This document shows positions 25,233 through 34,021 of a DNA stretch of 64,000 nt, in pieces (the stretch's first letter is position 1; every line of letters starts with the position of its first letter). Both the position numbers and the translations under genes were made by a program. Location of the stretch: NCBI GenBank assembly GCA_965249775.1, contig OZ252253.1, forward strand, positions 1,364,001 through 1,428,000, written 5' to 3'. This DNA is from UBA822 sp965249775 (lineage in GTDB: Bacteria; Gemmatimonadota; Gemmatimonadetes; Longimicrobiales; Gaopeijiaceae). Below the pieces are notes generated by a model that had not been told where the DNA came from, ran no database searches, and saw nothing but the letters and a program-made list of their open reading frames with translations.

Positions 25233-27404
25233 TCACCGAGCGAGCGGGTCCGGCCGTAGCTGGAAGTGCACCACCTTGCTCGGCGTCCCCGCGCCGGTCT
25301 CAGTGTGGAACGGCGCCCGAGTGCTGTAGGTCGCCCATATCCCCCTGCCCTTCCAGCCGGCGTCCGGGTCGTCGATGCGGCCGTCCATCCACTTGGTGTA
25401 GAAGCCGAGCGGGTAGGGCACACGCAAGACGACCCACTCACCGTCCTTGAGCGCCAACAGGCCCTCCGACGCATTTCCCGTGTTGATCGGCACGTTCTCA
25501 CCCAACCCAAGCGTGTTGAACTGATCTACCCACGTGTAGTAGCTCGACTCGGCACTGCCGGACTCCGTCACATTTTTCATTTGTGGAGCCGGCTCCGGGT
25601 ACAGGGTCCAGCCCTCCGGGCAGTGTTGCCCAGTGGCGGTCGGACCATTGAGCGGCCCGGTGCACTTGCTGCGGTCGAAGCTGGCCATGTGTCCGCTGGC
25701 GAGCGGCGTCCAGACAACGCCGTTGCGGTCGATGTCCATGCCGCGTGGCGAGTACCCGGACATGGCTGCAGCCGGATGGTCCAAAGGCGGCTGGAAGACC
25801 TCAATCAGAGCGGTCGCGGGCGGGTTCGTCCCTGGATCGAGCCGGATAACCGCACCCGGGAACCCCAATGAGGATCCCCAGATCGTGCCATCCATCGGGT
25901 TATAGGCGACGCCGTAGTACCCTGATGTGACCCGCTTGTCCTTAGTGGGGTCGACGGGCTCGTTCGGCTCCACGTACTCGTCTTGTGTACCGTTCCCGTT
26001 GGTGTCGAGGATGAGCGGGGCCCAGCCCTGGGAGGCCTCTTCGTCACCCGTCTCGAGGTACATCCTCGTGTTCAGCCAACCGATCACCTGGCCGCCACCA
26101 CTGGTCCAGAGTGTGTTGTCTTCATCCTCGCCGAAGATCAGGTGGTGGGTGCCGAAGCAGGTACGGATGAGGCTCATCTCCTCCGTCTTGGGATCGTACA
26201 TGGCGAGGTGGCGGCCAGCCCGTTGAGTCGGAAAAAGCTTGGCCGATGGATGGTCCGATCCCTCTCTGCAGAAGTCCGGATTGGCGCCCGGGCCTACCCT
26301 CGACGTGAGCCAAACGCGCCCCTCGCCATCGAGCATGGGATTATGCGCGTTGGCCTTGCTATCCCATATCGCCTCGTCCCCCCAGTACGGGGACGACGCG
26401 AGCGGTGGTCCCGACGCGACCGGCGTGTTCGGATCGCGGACGGGCAGCGGCACCTGACTCGCCATGTTGCTCACTGGGTCCAGAACGGGCACGTAGTCCG
26501 CGCTGGCCTCGAGCGCGCCGTAAATCGGCCCGTAGGCATTGACGGTGGGATCGCGCTTGTCCGTGGAAGCCTCGTCGTGGAGATACGCCGTCGGATCCGC
26601 CCAGTCCCACTGCGTGATGACGACGTTTCGCTCTTCACCCTGAGGCCGGGGCGGCGCCTCTGGCACTTCGCCCGCCACGATCCGATCGGTCCAGTCCGCA
26701 AACATCTCCAACGTCGCGGCTCGTCCCATCCGATTGAGCCCGCCCACCATGCTGCCACCCGCTTGTCCCGACTGAATGCGCCGAGCCCAGGCGTCCTCGG
26801 TGGTCGCGAACTCCCCGAGCGCCTCGGGAATCTCCCGCGTCGCCTTGTTGCCCAACCCATGACACGCCATGCAGCCACCGGACTTCAGGCTCCTCAGCCA
26901 CGCGGACTGGCTCCCGAAATTGGGCGAGATGCCGTTTCCTTCGGGTCCCGTTCCGGGGAAATCACTCTTCTCGGGCACCTCGATCAGGGAGAACCAATAC
27001 GCAGCCGGGTAGTAGTGCGCGGCCGCGACTGGGTCGGGCGCCAGCACGGCCGTCAGATCCTCGTTCGAGCCTGGTGTGGCCCGGACCTTCCTGGAATCCA
27101 CCAGCCCGTAGCCACGCGCCCAGACGTCGTAGGTCGCGTCCGGAAGGTCGGGAATCAGATAGCGGCCCTGATCGTCCGTCACCACGCTCTTGATGTAGTT
27201 GGTCGGTAGGTCCGTCGTTTCCGCAATGACCCAGACTCCGGCCTCCGGCCCGTTCGGGCCGCTCACCACTCCGCCGATATCGTCGCCGTCGATCTCGACC
27301 GACTCACTGGTCTGTCCGCAGGCGGTTAATCCGGCCACCAACACCGCAGTGAAGAAGGCGGCACCAGCGTGCACGACACTCCGGAATTCGACGCTTCTGG
27401 TCAT
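25233..27404 (-). CDS. Carboxypeptidase-regulatory-like domain + cytochrome c + propeller protein, lipoprotein
   Basis: A 723-residue exported protein. The signal ends in a lipobox (VAGLTACGQ). Residues 35-110 are a carboxypeptidase regulatory-like beta domain (VTDDQGRYLIPDLPDATYDVWARGYG). At about residue 160 a single c-type haem motif appears (CMACH). The C-terminal 450 residues have propeller-type repeats such as VWLTSRVGPGANP, VWTPLASGHMASFD and a Vgb-lyase-like DGTIWGSSLGFPGAVIRLDPGT. A haem plus propeller in the periplasm suggests electron transfer or an oxidoreductase, but no enzyme activity can be named. GGGAG lies 8 nt before the ATG at 27404. Confidence 0.75.
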   Translation of the reverse strand: MTRSVEFRSVVHAGAAFFTAVLVAGLTACGQTSESVEIDGDDIGGVVSGPNGPEAGVWVIAETTDLPTNYIKSVVTDDQGRYLIPDLPDATYDVWARGYGLVDSRKVRATPGSNEDLTAVLAPDPVAAAHYYPAAYWFSLIEVPEKSDFPGTGPEGNGISPNFGSQSAWLRSLKSGGCMACHGLGNKATREIPEALGEFATTEDAWARRIQSGQAGGSMVGGLNRMGRAATLEMFADWTDRIVAGEVPEAPPRPQGEERNVVITQWDWADPTAYLHDEASTDKRDPTVNAYGPIYGALEASADYVPVLDPVSNMASQVPLPVRDPNTPVASGPPLASSPYWGDEAIWDSKANAHNPMLDGEGRVWLTSRVGPGANPDFCREGSDHPSAKLFPTQRAGRHLAMYDPKTEEMSLIRTCFGTHHLIFGEDEDNTLWTSGGGQVIGWLNTRMYLETGDEEASQGWAPLILDTNGNGTQDEYVEPNEPVDPTKDKRVTSGYYGVAYNPMDGTIWGSSLGFPGAVIRLDPGTNPPATALIEVFQPPLDHPAAAMSGYSPRGMDIDRNGVVWTPLASGHMASFDRSKCTGPLNGPTATGQHCPEGWTLYPEPAPQMKNVTESGSAESSYYTWVDQFNTLGLGENVPINTGNASEGLLALKDGEWVVLRVPYPLGFYTKWMDGRIDDPDAGWKGRGIWATYSTRAPFHTETGAGTPSKVVHFQLRPDPLAR

Positions 27405-27604
27405 GATGTCCACTCCCCACGGATAGCGGATAAGAAGACGCAACTGTGCGACTCCGTCAGGCGGGTCCGAACTTCAACCAGAATAGTCACAGTGTCGCGA
27501 GCCCGATAGGTGGCCCCGAGGTTCCCTGTGCACCCCAGCTCTCGGTGGGCGCCGCGGCCGCATCCGGTGGTCGCACTTCGACCGCAACCAGCCCCATAAA
27601 GCAA

Positions 27605-27634
27605 AGCGCCCCCGGCCGAGAGGCCGGGGGCGCT
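27605..27634 (-). terminator. Strong hairpin terminator
   Basis: A 13-bp perfect stem (AGCGCCCCCGGCC / GGCCGGGGGCGCT) with a GAGA loop, followed on the minus strand by TTTGCTTTAT. It lies 40 nt after the stop of the lipoprotein gene at 27675. Confidence 0.8.
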
Positions 27635-27674
27635 GCCTACTTCGGGTCGCGCGATTCGCGCGCCGCCGACCGAT

Positions 27675-28796
27675 CTATACGGTCCCGGCGGAGTCGCCCT
27701 CGAACAGTCCGGCAACCGGCCGAACGAAGTCCTCGAACGTCTCTTCGAACAGATGCTCGAGTCCGTCGAATATGGCCTCCACTGCATCCACCTCCGCAGC
27801 GGTCAGCTCACCGCCGACGCCGTTCTGAACCGTCAGCGTGTCATTGGTAACGGTGATTACCGCGAAGAGGTCCCCGTCGACGTGAACCTCGAAGGTTCCA
27901 CTCTCCGACTCCTGCCCCGGGACCTCGCTCTCGACGAAGTCGACGTGACCGTCGACCGTGACCGTATGGGCACCCTGCATGAACGACGCATCGACGTCTA
28001 GCGAGCCCTGGAGCGTCTCCTCGTTGAACTCGAAGACCACTGTGGCGTCCACCTCGAAGTCCCTGGAGGGAACCGAAATCACGTGAGCGACCGTAGCGGT
28101 CGAGAGGGGTGGGGTTTCGGCGAACGTCACCGAGAGTTCGACATCGACTTGGTTCGTGCCGTCACCGATGAACCCGGAAACGGTGAGCGTTACCGATTGA
28201 TCGCCGACCACCGCCGAAACGGTATAGTCGATGCGCACGACATTACTCGTCACGACTCGCACGCGGGCGACGTACGCATCGTTCGTGCTCTCGTCCAAGA
28301 GGTCGACCCACCCGATCTCTTCGGTGATGTCAGGCTGCTTGGTGACCGGATCGGCCAGGTACAGAACAAAGCGCACGCCATTCGCGGGAGCGTCCGTGCG
28401 CGTCTCATCGCGCACATAACCCTCGACCCCGTCAACGCGGACCCATGTAGAACCGCGGTAAACGTCGGGAAGCAGGGGCCCCGAGGCCGGACCCGCCGTG
28501 AACGCGTGAGCTGCGGCTTGGGCCTCCCAATGGCTGCCTGCACTGGCCGCCGCCACGCTGGCGTGCAGCAGTGCCACGGGGAGCGGTGCGGTGTCCGGCA
28601 CCAGGTTGAAGTCCCCGCTCCCGAGGGCGAAGCTCTCGAAGGCTTCGGCGGCGAAAGCGGCCTGCACGGCCGACAGGTCTGCGGCCGATGCGTCCGGATC
28701 GAACGGTACATCGTCCAGTCCGGTACCGTCAGTGCATGCGGCCACTGCAACGGTGAGGGCCATGATGACGGCCGACAATCTATTCATGCGTAACAC
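27675..28796 (-). CDS. Lipoprotein, beta-rich (hypothetical)
   Basis: A 373-residue lipoprotein (lipobox VAVAAC). The start is taken as GTG at 28796 because GGAGG lies 6 nt before it; the ATG at 28787 would have a 15-nt spacing. The protein is acidic, with many alternating Val/Thr beta segments in the C-terminal half (VTLTVSGFIGDGTNQVDVELSV, HTVTVDGHVDFVESEVPG, FEVHVDGDLFAVITVTND) and an alpha-helical end (LTAAEVDAVEAIFDGLEHLFEETF). I do not recognise a family. It is a single-gene unit with its own terminator. Confidence 0.7.
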   Translation of the reverse strand: MLRMNRLSAVIMALTVAVAACTDGTGLDDVPFDPDASAADLSAVQAAFAAEAFESFALGSGDFNLVPDTAPLPVALLHASVAAASAGSHWEAQAAAHAFTAGPASGPLLPDVYRGSTWVRVDGVEGYVRDETRTDAPANGVRFVLYLADPVTKQPDITEEIGWVDLLDESTNDAYVARVRVVTSNVVRIDYTVSAVVGDQSVTLTVSGFIGDGTNQVDVELSVTFAETPPLSTATVAHVISVPSRDFEVDATVVFEFNEETLQGSLDVDASFMQGAHTVTVDGHVDFVESEVPGQESESGTFEVHVDGDLFAVITVTNDTLTVQNGVGGELTAAEVDAVEAIFDGLEHLFEETFEDFVRPVAGLFEGDSAGTV

Positions 28797-29022
28797 GTTC
28801 AACCTCCGGATTTGTACAGAAAACTGAGGAGAGCGGACGGCGATCGAGGCCATTCGTCTCAATGGATGTCGGCCCTATTAGGTCAAGAGCCGTGCCGCTC
28901 TCTTTGGAGGTTCAACGCCTACAGGGGGAAACGCGTGAATGCCCGCTCGGGATCAGACTTTTTCAGACGGGCGGCGGGGGGGTCGAAGACGGTGAATTGC
29001 GCCAGAATCGTTGCATTTTGAA

Positions 29023-29052
29023 ACACTTTCTAACCGAAAGGTGAAAAAGTGT
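29023..29052 (-). terminator. Possible terminator of the phospholipid operon
   Basis: A 7-bp inverted repeat (ACACTTT / AAAGTGT) directly after the stop at 29053, in an AT-rich patch. The stem is short and the T-tract is interrupted, so support is modest. The rest of the gap 28797-29022 shows no gene. Confidence 0.35.
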
Positions 29053-29799
29053 CTAGTCGCCGGCCCGGAGCGCCCGAGCAATCCACACGGTCCTGAAGAT
29101 GGCCGTTCCGACGGTCCCCACCGCCACGAGCCCCAGAATGGGCACGAGCAACGTGCCGACTCGGCCGTCTCCCCAGAGCCCCGAAACCGTCGGGTCGAGG
29201 AGTCCGCCGAACCCTAAGAGGAGCAAGCGCTCAGCTCGCTGCATGACCCCTAGCTTGCACACGACGCCCTGACTTTCCCCCCGGGCGCGAGCATAGCTGA
29301 CCAGGAGCGATCCGCCCATCGCGGTGACGGCCAGAGTCAACGCGAGTGAGGAAGACCGAAACAGTACCGCCAGCCCGACAAAGGCGCCGACTTCGGCAAA
29401 ACGGTCGAGCGTGGAGTCGAGGAAGGCGCCGGTGCGGTCGGCGAGCCCCCGAACCCGCGCTATCCGGCCGTCGAGAACGTCTGCCGCACCACCCAGAAGC
29501 ACTCCCACCCCCCCCAACGTCACTTGGCCCGATGCGAACGCCACACCGGCACCAATACCGAATGCCACACCAAGCAGGTTGTAGAAGGTCGGCCCAAGGC
29601 CGATTGCAAGGGACATGCGGACCACCGGGCTGATGGCCCAGTAGAACCAGCCCCTCACGAAGGAGCCCAGCATGAAGTTACCCTGGGCATCCGACGCGAG
29701 CGGATCCGGACGCTTGCTGGCTCCGGTCGACGCATAAACCGGCATCGACAGGACCGCCGCCGCCAACACGCCGAGAAGGATCCAAAGGCTCGTCGTCAC
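29053..29799 (-). CDS. CDP-alcohol phosphatidyltransferase family protein
   Basis: A 248-residue inner-membrane enzyme that moves a phosphatidyl group from CDP-DAG to an alcohol. The full catalytic motif D-G-x2-A-R-x8-G-x3-D-x3-D is present (DGRIAR ... TGAFLDSTLDR, residues about 108-131). It has six or so hydrophobic helices and an extra N-terminal helix. It starts at a GTG that overlaps the previous stop (GTGA). Placement after a PlsC and a Tam41-like gene suggests it uses the CDP-DAG they make. The alcohol (glycerol-phosphate, inositol-phosphate or other) is not determined. Confidence 0.88.
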   Translation of the reverse strand: MTTSLWILLGVLAAAVLSMPVYASTGASKRPDPLASDAQGNFMLGSFVRGWFYWAISPVVRMSLAIGLGPTFYNLLGVAFGIGAGVAFASGQVTLGGVGVLLGGAADVLDGRIARVRGLADRTGAFLDSTLDRFAEVGAFVGLAVLFRSSSLALTLAVTAMGGSLLVSYARARGESQGVVCKLGVMQRAERLLLLGFGGLLDPTVSGLWGDGRVGTLLVPILGLVAVGTVGTAIFRTVWIARALRAGD

Positions 29800-30776
29800 C
29801 TGTCCCCCTCGGGCCCGGGAGGAAGCGCACGCCCGGCCGCGGCCTCATCTGCCGGCCGGTTGCGAAGCACCCGAAACAAGCGAGGCCATAGAAAAATGAG
29901 GGGCAGACGCCTCTCCAGAACGGTCAGCTCGACCCTCATCCCGGTTCGGCGCTCCACCTTGCGTACCACGTACGGGAGCCAGTTTTCGAATGTCAGCACA
30001 TGCTTTAGCCATCGTGCGGTAACTCTGAGCTTGCTGACGGTGAAGTACGCGGATCTTCTGAGCCGAGCCATCGGCCCCGGGCGACTCGCGGACCGGTACC
30101 CGTGCCCTTCGCTCACGACTAGCCCTTCACTCAACGCCTTTTCGAGCAGCTTCTCGTAGGTATCCACGAGATAGGCACGTTGAGCCTCGAAGACCGAACG
30201 GGCCCGTGCACCCGACTCCGGGCGGATCTCGGTTCCATAACAGATGGCGATCATCTCGCGGGTCAGCTCTTCGGCGTTGAAGGGAGCGGCCACGTAAGGC
30301 GCCGCCCAGTCGAGAACCGTTCTCCGTGCGGCCTCCAGGCCGCGATCGAGCCACCGCTCCTCGGCCGCATCTCTCACATAGAGGACACCAACCTGCTGAA
30401 TCATGCGAGAGACCATGAAGTGGTCTCGTGACCGGGCCGAAAGCTCGCGCTCGAAATCGCGCGCACTGATGATCAAGCACTTGGCAATCGGCCCGTCTTC
30501 ACCCTCTGGTGAATAGGCGATCACGTTCGGGGGCAACAACCATGCGAGCGACGCCATGAGCCAGGGCGGCCGGTGGGTGAAGCCACGGCGGCGTAACTCC
30601 CGGTACGTCCCGAGGTACTCCTCGACCACGACCACCAGATCGAATGCGCTGTACCGGTCGGGCGCCGCCTTGAACAGATGAGACCCGTACAGCAGCACGG
30701 CTCGGACTTGTGTCCCGGCGACTTCGACCAGGGACCGGGTCAACCGTTGTGCGGGCTCCCCACCGGCATGGGTCAT
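29796..30776 (-). CDS. Tam41-like nucleotidyltransferase (putative CDP-diacylglycerol synthase)
   Basis: A 326-residue protein. The ATG at 30776 overlaps the PlsC stop (ATGA). Residues 27-50 have a nucleotidyltransferase signature (AVLLYGSHLFK, then SAFDLVVVVEEY). This is followed by AKCLIISARDFERELSARSRD, then EMIAICYGTEIRPESGARARSVFE, and a C-terminal SKLRVTARWLKHVLTFENWLPYVVRKVE. As far as I recall, these line up in order with yeast Tam41: G-S-G-V-F, D-L-M-F-G-V, I-K-Y-G-V-V-S, S-Y-A-G-D-I-R and the K-rich amphipathic tail that binds membrane. Tam41 makes CDP-DAG from CTP and phosphatidate. The Tam41 WHxxN motif is not obvious here. The flanking genes make phosphatidate and use CDP-DAG, which fits. 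Only a nucleotidyltransferase fold is certain. Confidence 0.65.
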   Translation of the reverse strand: MTHAGGEPAQRLTRSLVEVAGTQVRAVLLYGSHLFKAAPDRYSAFDLVVVVEEYLGTYRELRRRGFTHRPPWLMASLAWLLPPNVIAYSPEGEDGPIAKCLIISARDFERELSARSRDHFMVSRMIQQVGVLYVRDAAEERWLDRGLEAARRTVLDWAAPYVAAPFNAEELTREMIAICYGTEIRPESGARARSVFEAQRAYLVDTYEKLLEKALSEGLVVSEGHGYRSASRPGPMARLRRSAYFTVSKLRVTARWLKHVLTFENWLPYVVRKVERRTGMRVELTVLERRLPLIFLWPRLFRVLRNRPADEAAAGRALPPGPEGDR

Positions 30777-31624
30777 CCCAGGCCCTCGGTCCCGTCGGAC
30801 TCCGACTCCGGTCCGCTCTCCGTCGATCCAGCTGCCTCCGCTATGGACGTCTCGGGGGCCCGGTTCGGGACCGCTGGACCGTCCCGCAGCTCCGCGAGAT
30901 TGCTCCGCATCCGGCGCTCCATTTCCGCGAGCCAGGTGCGAAATTCCTTTGGGTCGGACGGTGTGTCGAAGGGTCCGGAAACATTCACGCGGCAACGGAC
31001 CGTACCGACCCCCTGGAGTATGTCCTTGAGGCGGCCACACGGTAGAGTCCCATCCGCCGTCACCAAATACACGTTCCACTGCCGGTGCCGCAGGAGCGTT
31101 TCCACCGCTCCCCGCCGAAAGGGGAGCAGTTCGCCGTCGCGCGAGCGAGCCCCCTCCGGATACACGACAATCGGAACTCGGGGGTCTCGGGCCACCGACC
31201 GGAGCACCTTGAGCTGCCCCTTCAACCCCTCTTCGGGATCGATGACCGGATATTCGTAGAGCTGGATCATCTTCGAGATCAGGGGTACGCCGTGGGCGTA
31301 CCGCTTACGCGTAACGATACGAGAATACCCCCCCTCAACGCATCGGACGACGATAGGGATGTCCAGGAGCGACTGGTGATTCATCAACACGAGCACTCCC
31401 GGAGCGAAAGGGATCGTCGGCAACGGCTCGAATTTGCCCCCTCCGATGAAGCGGACCATGCCGATCATCGAGGCCGCAATCCCCCGCAGCCAGACTGCCA
31501 ACAGGCGGCCCTTCCGGCCCGGAGCCACCCACGCCAACGGCACGACGACCAACCTCTGCACCACGCCGGCCAACGCCAAAAACCCGCAGGCGGTGGCGAC
31601 GGTCAAAAACCCTCTTAGTTTCAT
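30773..31624 (-). CDS. 1-acyl-glycerol-3-phosphate acyltransferase (PlsC family)
   Basis: A 283-residue membrane-associated acyltransferase that makes phosphatidate from lysophosphatidate. It has an N-terminal hydrophobic helix, the catalytic NHQSLLD box (H-x4-D) near residue 82, and the substrate-binding EGARS near 158. The C-terminal 40 residues are a Pro/Ser/Glu-rich tail beyond the family core. No good ribosome-binding site precedes the ATG at 31624. It is the first gene of a three-gene coupled operon leading to a CDP-alcohol phosphatidyltransferase. Confidence 0.9.
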   Translation of the reverse strand: MKLRGFLTVATACGFLALAGVVQRLVVVPLAWVAPGRKGRLLAVWLRGIAASMIGMVRFIGGGKFEPLPTIPFAPGVLVLMNHQSLLDIPIVVRCVEGGYSRIVTRKRYAHGVPLISKMIQLYEYPVIDPEEGLKGQLKVLRSVARDPRVPIVVYPEGARSRDGELLPFRRGAVETLLRHRQWNVYLVTADGTLPCGRLKDILQGVGTVRCRVNVSGPFDTPSDPKEFRTWLAEMERRMRSNLAELRDGPAVPNRAPETSIAEAAGSTESGPESESDGTEGLG

Positions 31625-31677
31625 AAGGCCAAAGGCTAACGGATAAGGGCCACGGACACGAGGAGGAATGTAGGGTT

Positions 31678-32340
31678 ATGGAGTTGACGGAATACGGCTT
31701 CAAAAACGCTGTCGGTGCCTTCTTCGAAATGCCCACGAGCGACGCGCGAAAAATACTCCCGGCCCACCTCCAGCCGTTGGAAGTCCAACACGAGCGGAGC
31801 ATCCTCGCGATTACTGCGTTCCAGTTCACCGAGAGCATGGTCGGAGAGTACGACGAGGTCGTTCTTTCGGTCATCGTCCCGCCGATTCTGGAGGCCGGCC
31901 GACCGCTTCCGAAGGCGGCCTTCTATCCTTTCGTGGTGGGTGTGACCACGGATGCGTCACGCCAGCATGCCATCGAGCGCTGGCACCTTCCACACTATAT
32001 GAGAGACCTGCAGATGGAGTTCACGGAGACCGACGACGAGCTATCGGCGAGCATCACCGACGAGGGTCGACCCGTCCTCGACCTGCGTGTGACGAACTTC
32101 CCTGGCGCCCCCGAGACCATCCTCTTCAACGCGTTCACGGTCAACGAAGAAGACCGCTACAAGGTGAACATTTTCATGGATGGCCAGCACACCGAGCACG
32201 AAGAAGAGGCCGGCTCGCTCACGCTACATCCCCACGAGATGACCGAGGGGCTGACGCTCGACGACATCTCGTCCGTTCCGTTCCGGGAACAGTGGTTCCA
32301 CGGCGGGCTACAGACGTTCGAGGAGCTGGAGCGGATCTAG
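31678..32340 (+). CDS. Acetoacetate decarboxylase-like fold protein
   Basis: A 220-residue cytoplasmic protein. It resembles the acetoacetate decarboxylase beta-cone family in length and pattern: ARKILPAHLQPLE near the start (the family's LLP..L.P), a beta-rich middle (VVLSVIVPPIL, KAAFYPFVVGVTTD) and a C-terminal half matching the second barrel. The catalytic lysine of true decarboxylases is not evident, so the activity is doubtful. The ribosome-binding site (AGGAGG) is 11 nt from the ATG. It is divergent from the PlsC operon. Confidence 0.55.
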   Translation: MELTEYGFKNAVGAFFEMPTSDARKILPAHLQPLEVQHERSILAITAFQFTESMVGEYDEVVLSVIVPPILEAGRPLPKAAFYPFVVGVTTDASRQHAIERWHLPHYMRDLQMEFTETDDELSASITDEGRPVLDLRVTNFPGAPETILFNAFTVNEEDRYKVNIFMDGQHTEHEEEAGSLTLHPHEMTEGLTLDDISSVPFREQWFHGGLQTFEELERI

Positions 32341-32347
32341 TTCGCGG

Positions 32348-33970
32348 TCAGAAGCGCGAGGAACGAAGCCAGACGTCGGACCGTGCCCAGGAGGTCTCGA
32401 GAACCTGCGCGGTCTCCTCGGCCTCTCCGACCTTTCCTTGGGCCCGGAGCGCCTGCTCGAGCCCAAATAGCGACCACCCGTTGAACGGATGGTCCTCGAC
32501 GGCCGCACGGTAGACGTCTTCCGCCTCGGCCGGACGGTCGGCCTCCAGGAGAATCGCCCCCAGCCAATCCCGGACCGCGAAGGGCAGCGGCTCGGGCTCA
32601 TCGTAGCGGAGCCCATCTTCGATTTCGACCGCACGCTCGAACGATGCGATGGCCTCGTCGATATCCCCCTCTTCCCGGGAAATCTCACCGGAGAGGATGC
32701 CCTCCACGATTCCGAGAAGATCCGATGCGGTGTGTCCCCGGAACTGAGCGTTCTCCGAAGCCGAAGCCCGTCCCTCTTCAATGGCCTCCAGGAATTCGCG
32801 CGCAACGTCCACGTGCCCGGCTCGAAGATGAGCGTACCCATGTCCGAAGTCCCAAAACCCCCTGAAGATGGGATTCTCGGTGCCGTCGTCCTCCATGGCG
32901 AGAATGTCGTCGAAACGCCCGAATCGGACCCTCGTTAGCACCTCGTAATACTGGGCCCCACCCGTTGCGGTCGTGTAGTCGGCTCCGGCCTGGATGGCCA
33001 CCGCACCCTGTCCATCGTTGGAGGCGGCGAAGAGGAGCATGTGCAGGTTGTGGGAAGTGTAGATGGCAAAGCCCTCACCGTACTCGGCGGCCTGGTCGGA
33101 GTGCCACGCACGCTGATTCGCGCGAACTCCGTCACCCCAGCGGCCGACCTGATTGTACGTGTGGGAGGGCATGTGGTTGATATGGCTCGCCCCCGGGATG
33201 GATTCTCCGAGGAGGTCCGCACAGGCCTCCGCCTTGTTCGCCTGTGTCGTGGATTCCGTGGCGTGTATATAGAGGTGGCAAGCACCGGGATGGCTGATGT
33301 CCCTGGCCAGGACCTCTTCCAGAATGCCATGGATGCGCTGTATCTCGGGTCGCTCGATATCCCAATTGCCCCTCCGGGGCTCCAACAACATCAGACTCTC
33401 GGCAGAGAGGAATCCCACATCCAGGTCGGCCTTGTGGGCCTCGTAGACCCGGCCCATCGCTTCCGCGTAGACCGTATCCACTGCGATCCGAGGCGTCCGA
33501 TCGGTCCGCCCGACATATCGCACCGCCATCGCTTCGATAAGCTCCCGTTCCACCTTGCTGGCATGATTTGGGGCGAGCTCCAACGCCTTTTCGATGGCCG
33601 CCTGTGCGCGCGGAAGGGCGCCCCGCCCCATGGGACCGTTCATGTAGGCCCCCCACGCCCAGGCCTCTCCGAAGTAGCACATCGCACAGTCGGGGTCGCG
33701 GAGCTGTGCCTCGCGAAAGGAGCGCGCGGCGTCCATGAGCGTGAAGGAGTAGGTGAGCTGAATGCCCTGGTCGAAAAACGCCTGCGCCTCGGTGGAGTCC
33801 GTGGTGATCGTCCGGGAAAAGGGACCGAGCCCAATCGTGAAATAAGGCATGGGCTCGTTGAAGCTGGCCGGCATCTCCGGAGAGGAGTCCTCCTGGCCCG
33901 CAGCACCTAGCGCCAGCGATGCCAACAAGACGGCCGCATAGAGGGGCGAACCCGTGATCCTCCGGTCCAT
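32348..33970 (-). CDS. Exported tetratricopeptide-repeat protein
   Basis: A 540-residue protein with a signal peptide (ALGAAGQE). It contains TPR-like helical repeats: AQAFFDQGIQLTYSFTLMDAARSF near residue 60, ALPRAQAAIEKALELAPNH near 125, and C-terminal repeats IASFERAVEIEDGLRYDEP and ADRPAEAEDVYRAAVEDHPFNGWSLFGL. Between them are H-rich segments (HPGACHLYIHATE, HINHMPSHTY) seen in exported TPR proteins of this kind, possibly metal-binding. AGGAG lies 8 nt before the ATG. It is convergent with the gene ending at 32340. Partners unknown. Confidence 0.82.
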   Translation of the reverse strand: MDRRITGSPLYAAVLLASLALGAAGQEDSSPEMPASFNEPMPYFTIGLGPFSRTITTDSTEAQAFFDQGIQLTYSFTLMDAARSFREAQLRDPDCAMCYFGEAWAWGAYMNGPMGRGALPRAQAAIEKALELAPNHASKVERELIEAMAVRYVGRTDRTPRIAVDTVYAEAMGRVYEAHKADLDVGFLSAESLMLLEPRRGNWDIERPEIQRIHGILEEVLARDISHPGACHLYIHATESTTQANKAEACADLLGESIPGASHINHMPSHTYNQVGRWGDGVRANQRAWHSDQAAEYGEGFAIYTSHNLHMLLFAASNDGQGAVAIQAGADYTTATGGAQYYEVLTRVRFGRFDDILAMEDDGTENPIFRGFWDFGHGYAHLRAGHVDVAREFLEAIEEGRASASENAQFRGHTASDLLGIVEGILSGEISREEGDIDEAIASFERAVEIEDGLRYDEPEPLPFAVRDWLGAILLEADRPAEAEDVYRAAVEDHPFNGWSLFGLEQALRAQGKVGEAEETAQVLETSWARSDVWLRSSRF

Positions 33971-34021
33971 TACGATGTCTCCTCGATAAGATCGATGCCA
34001 CGACGCTTCAAACGCGAGGCA

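Noticed and set aside
25983..27209. 408-codon plus-strand frame
   Set aside because: Antisense to the haem/propeller gene; low-complexity Arg-rich translation.
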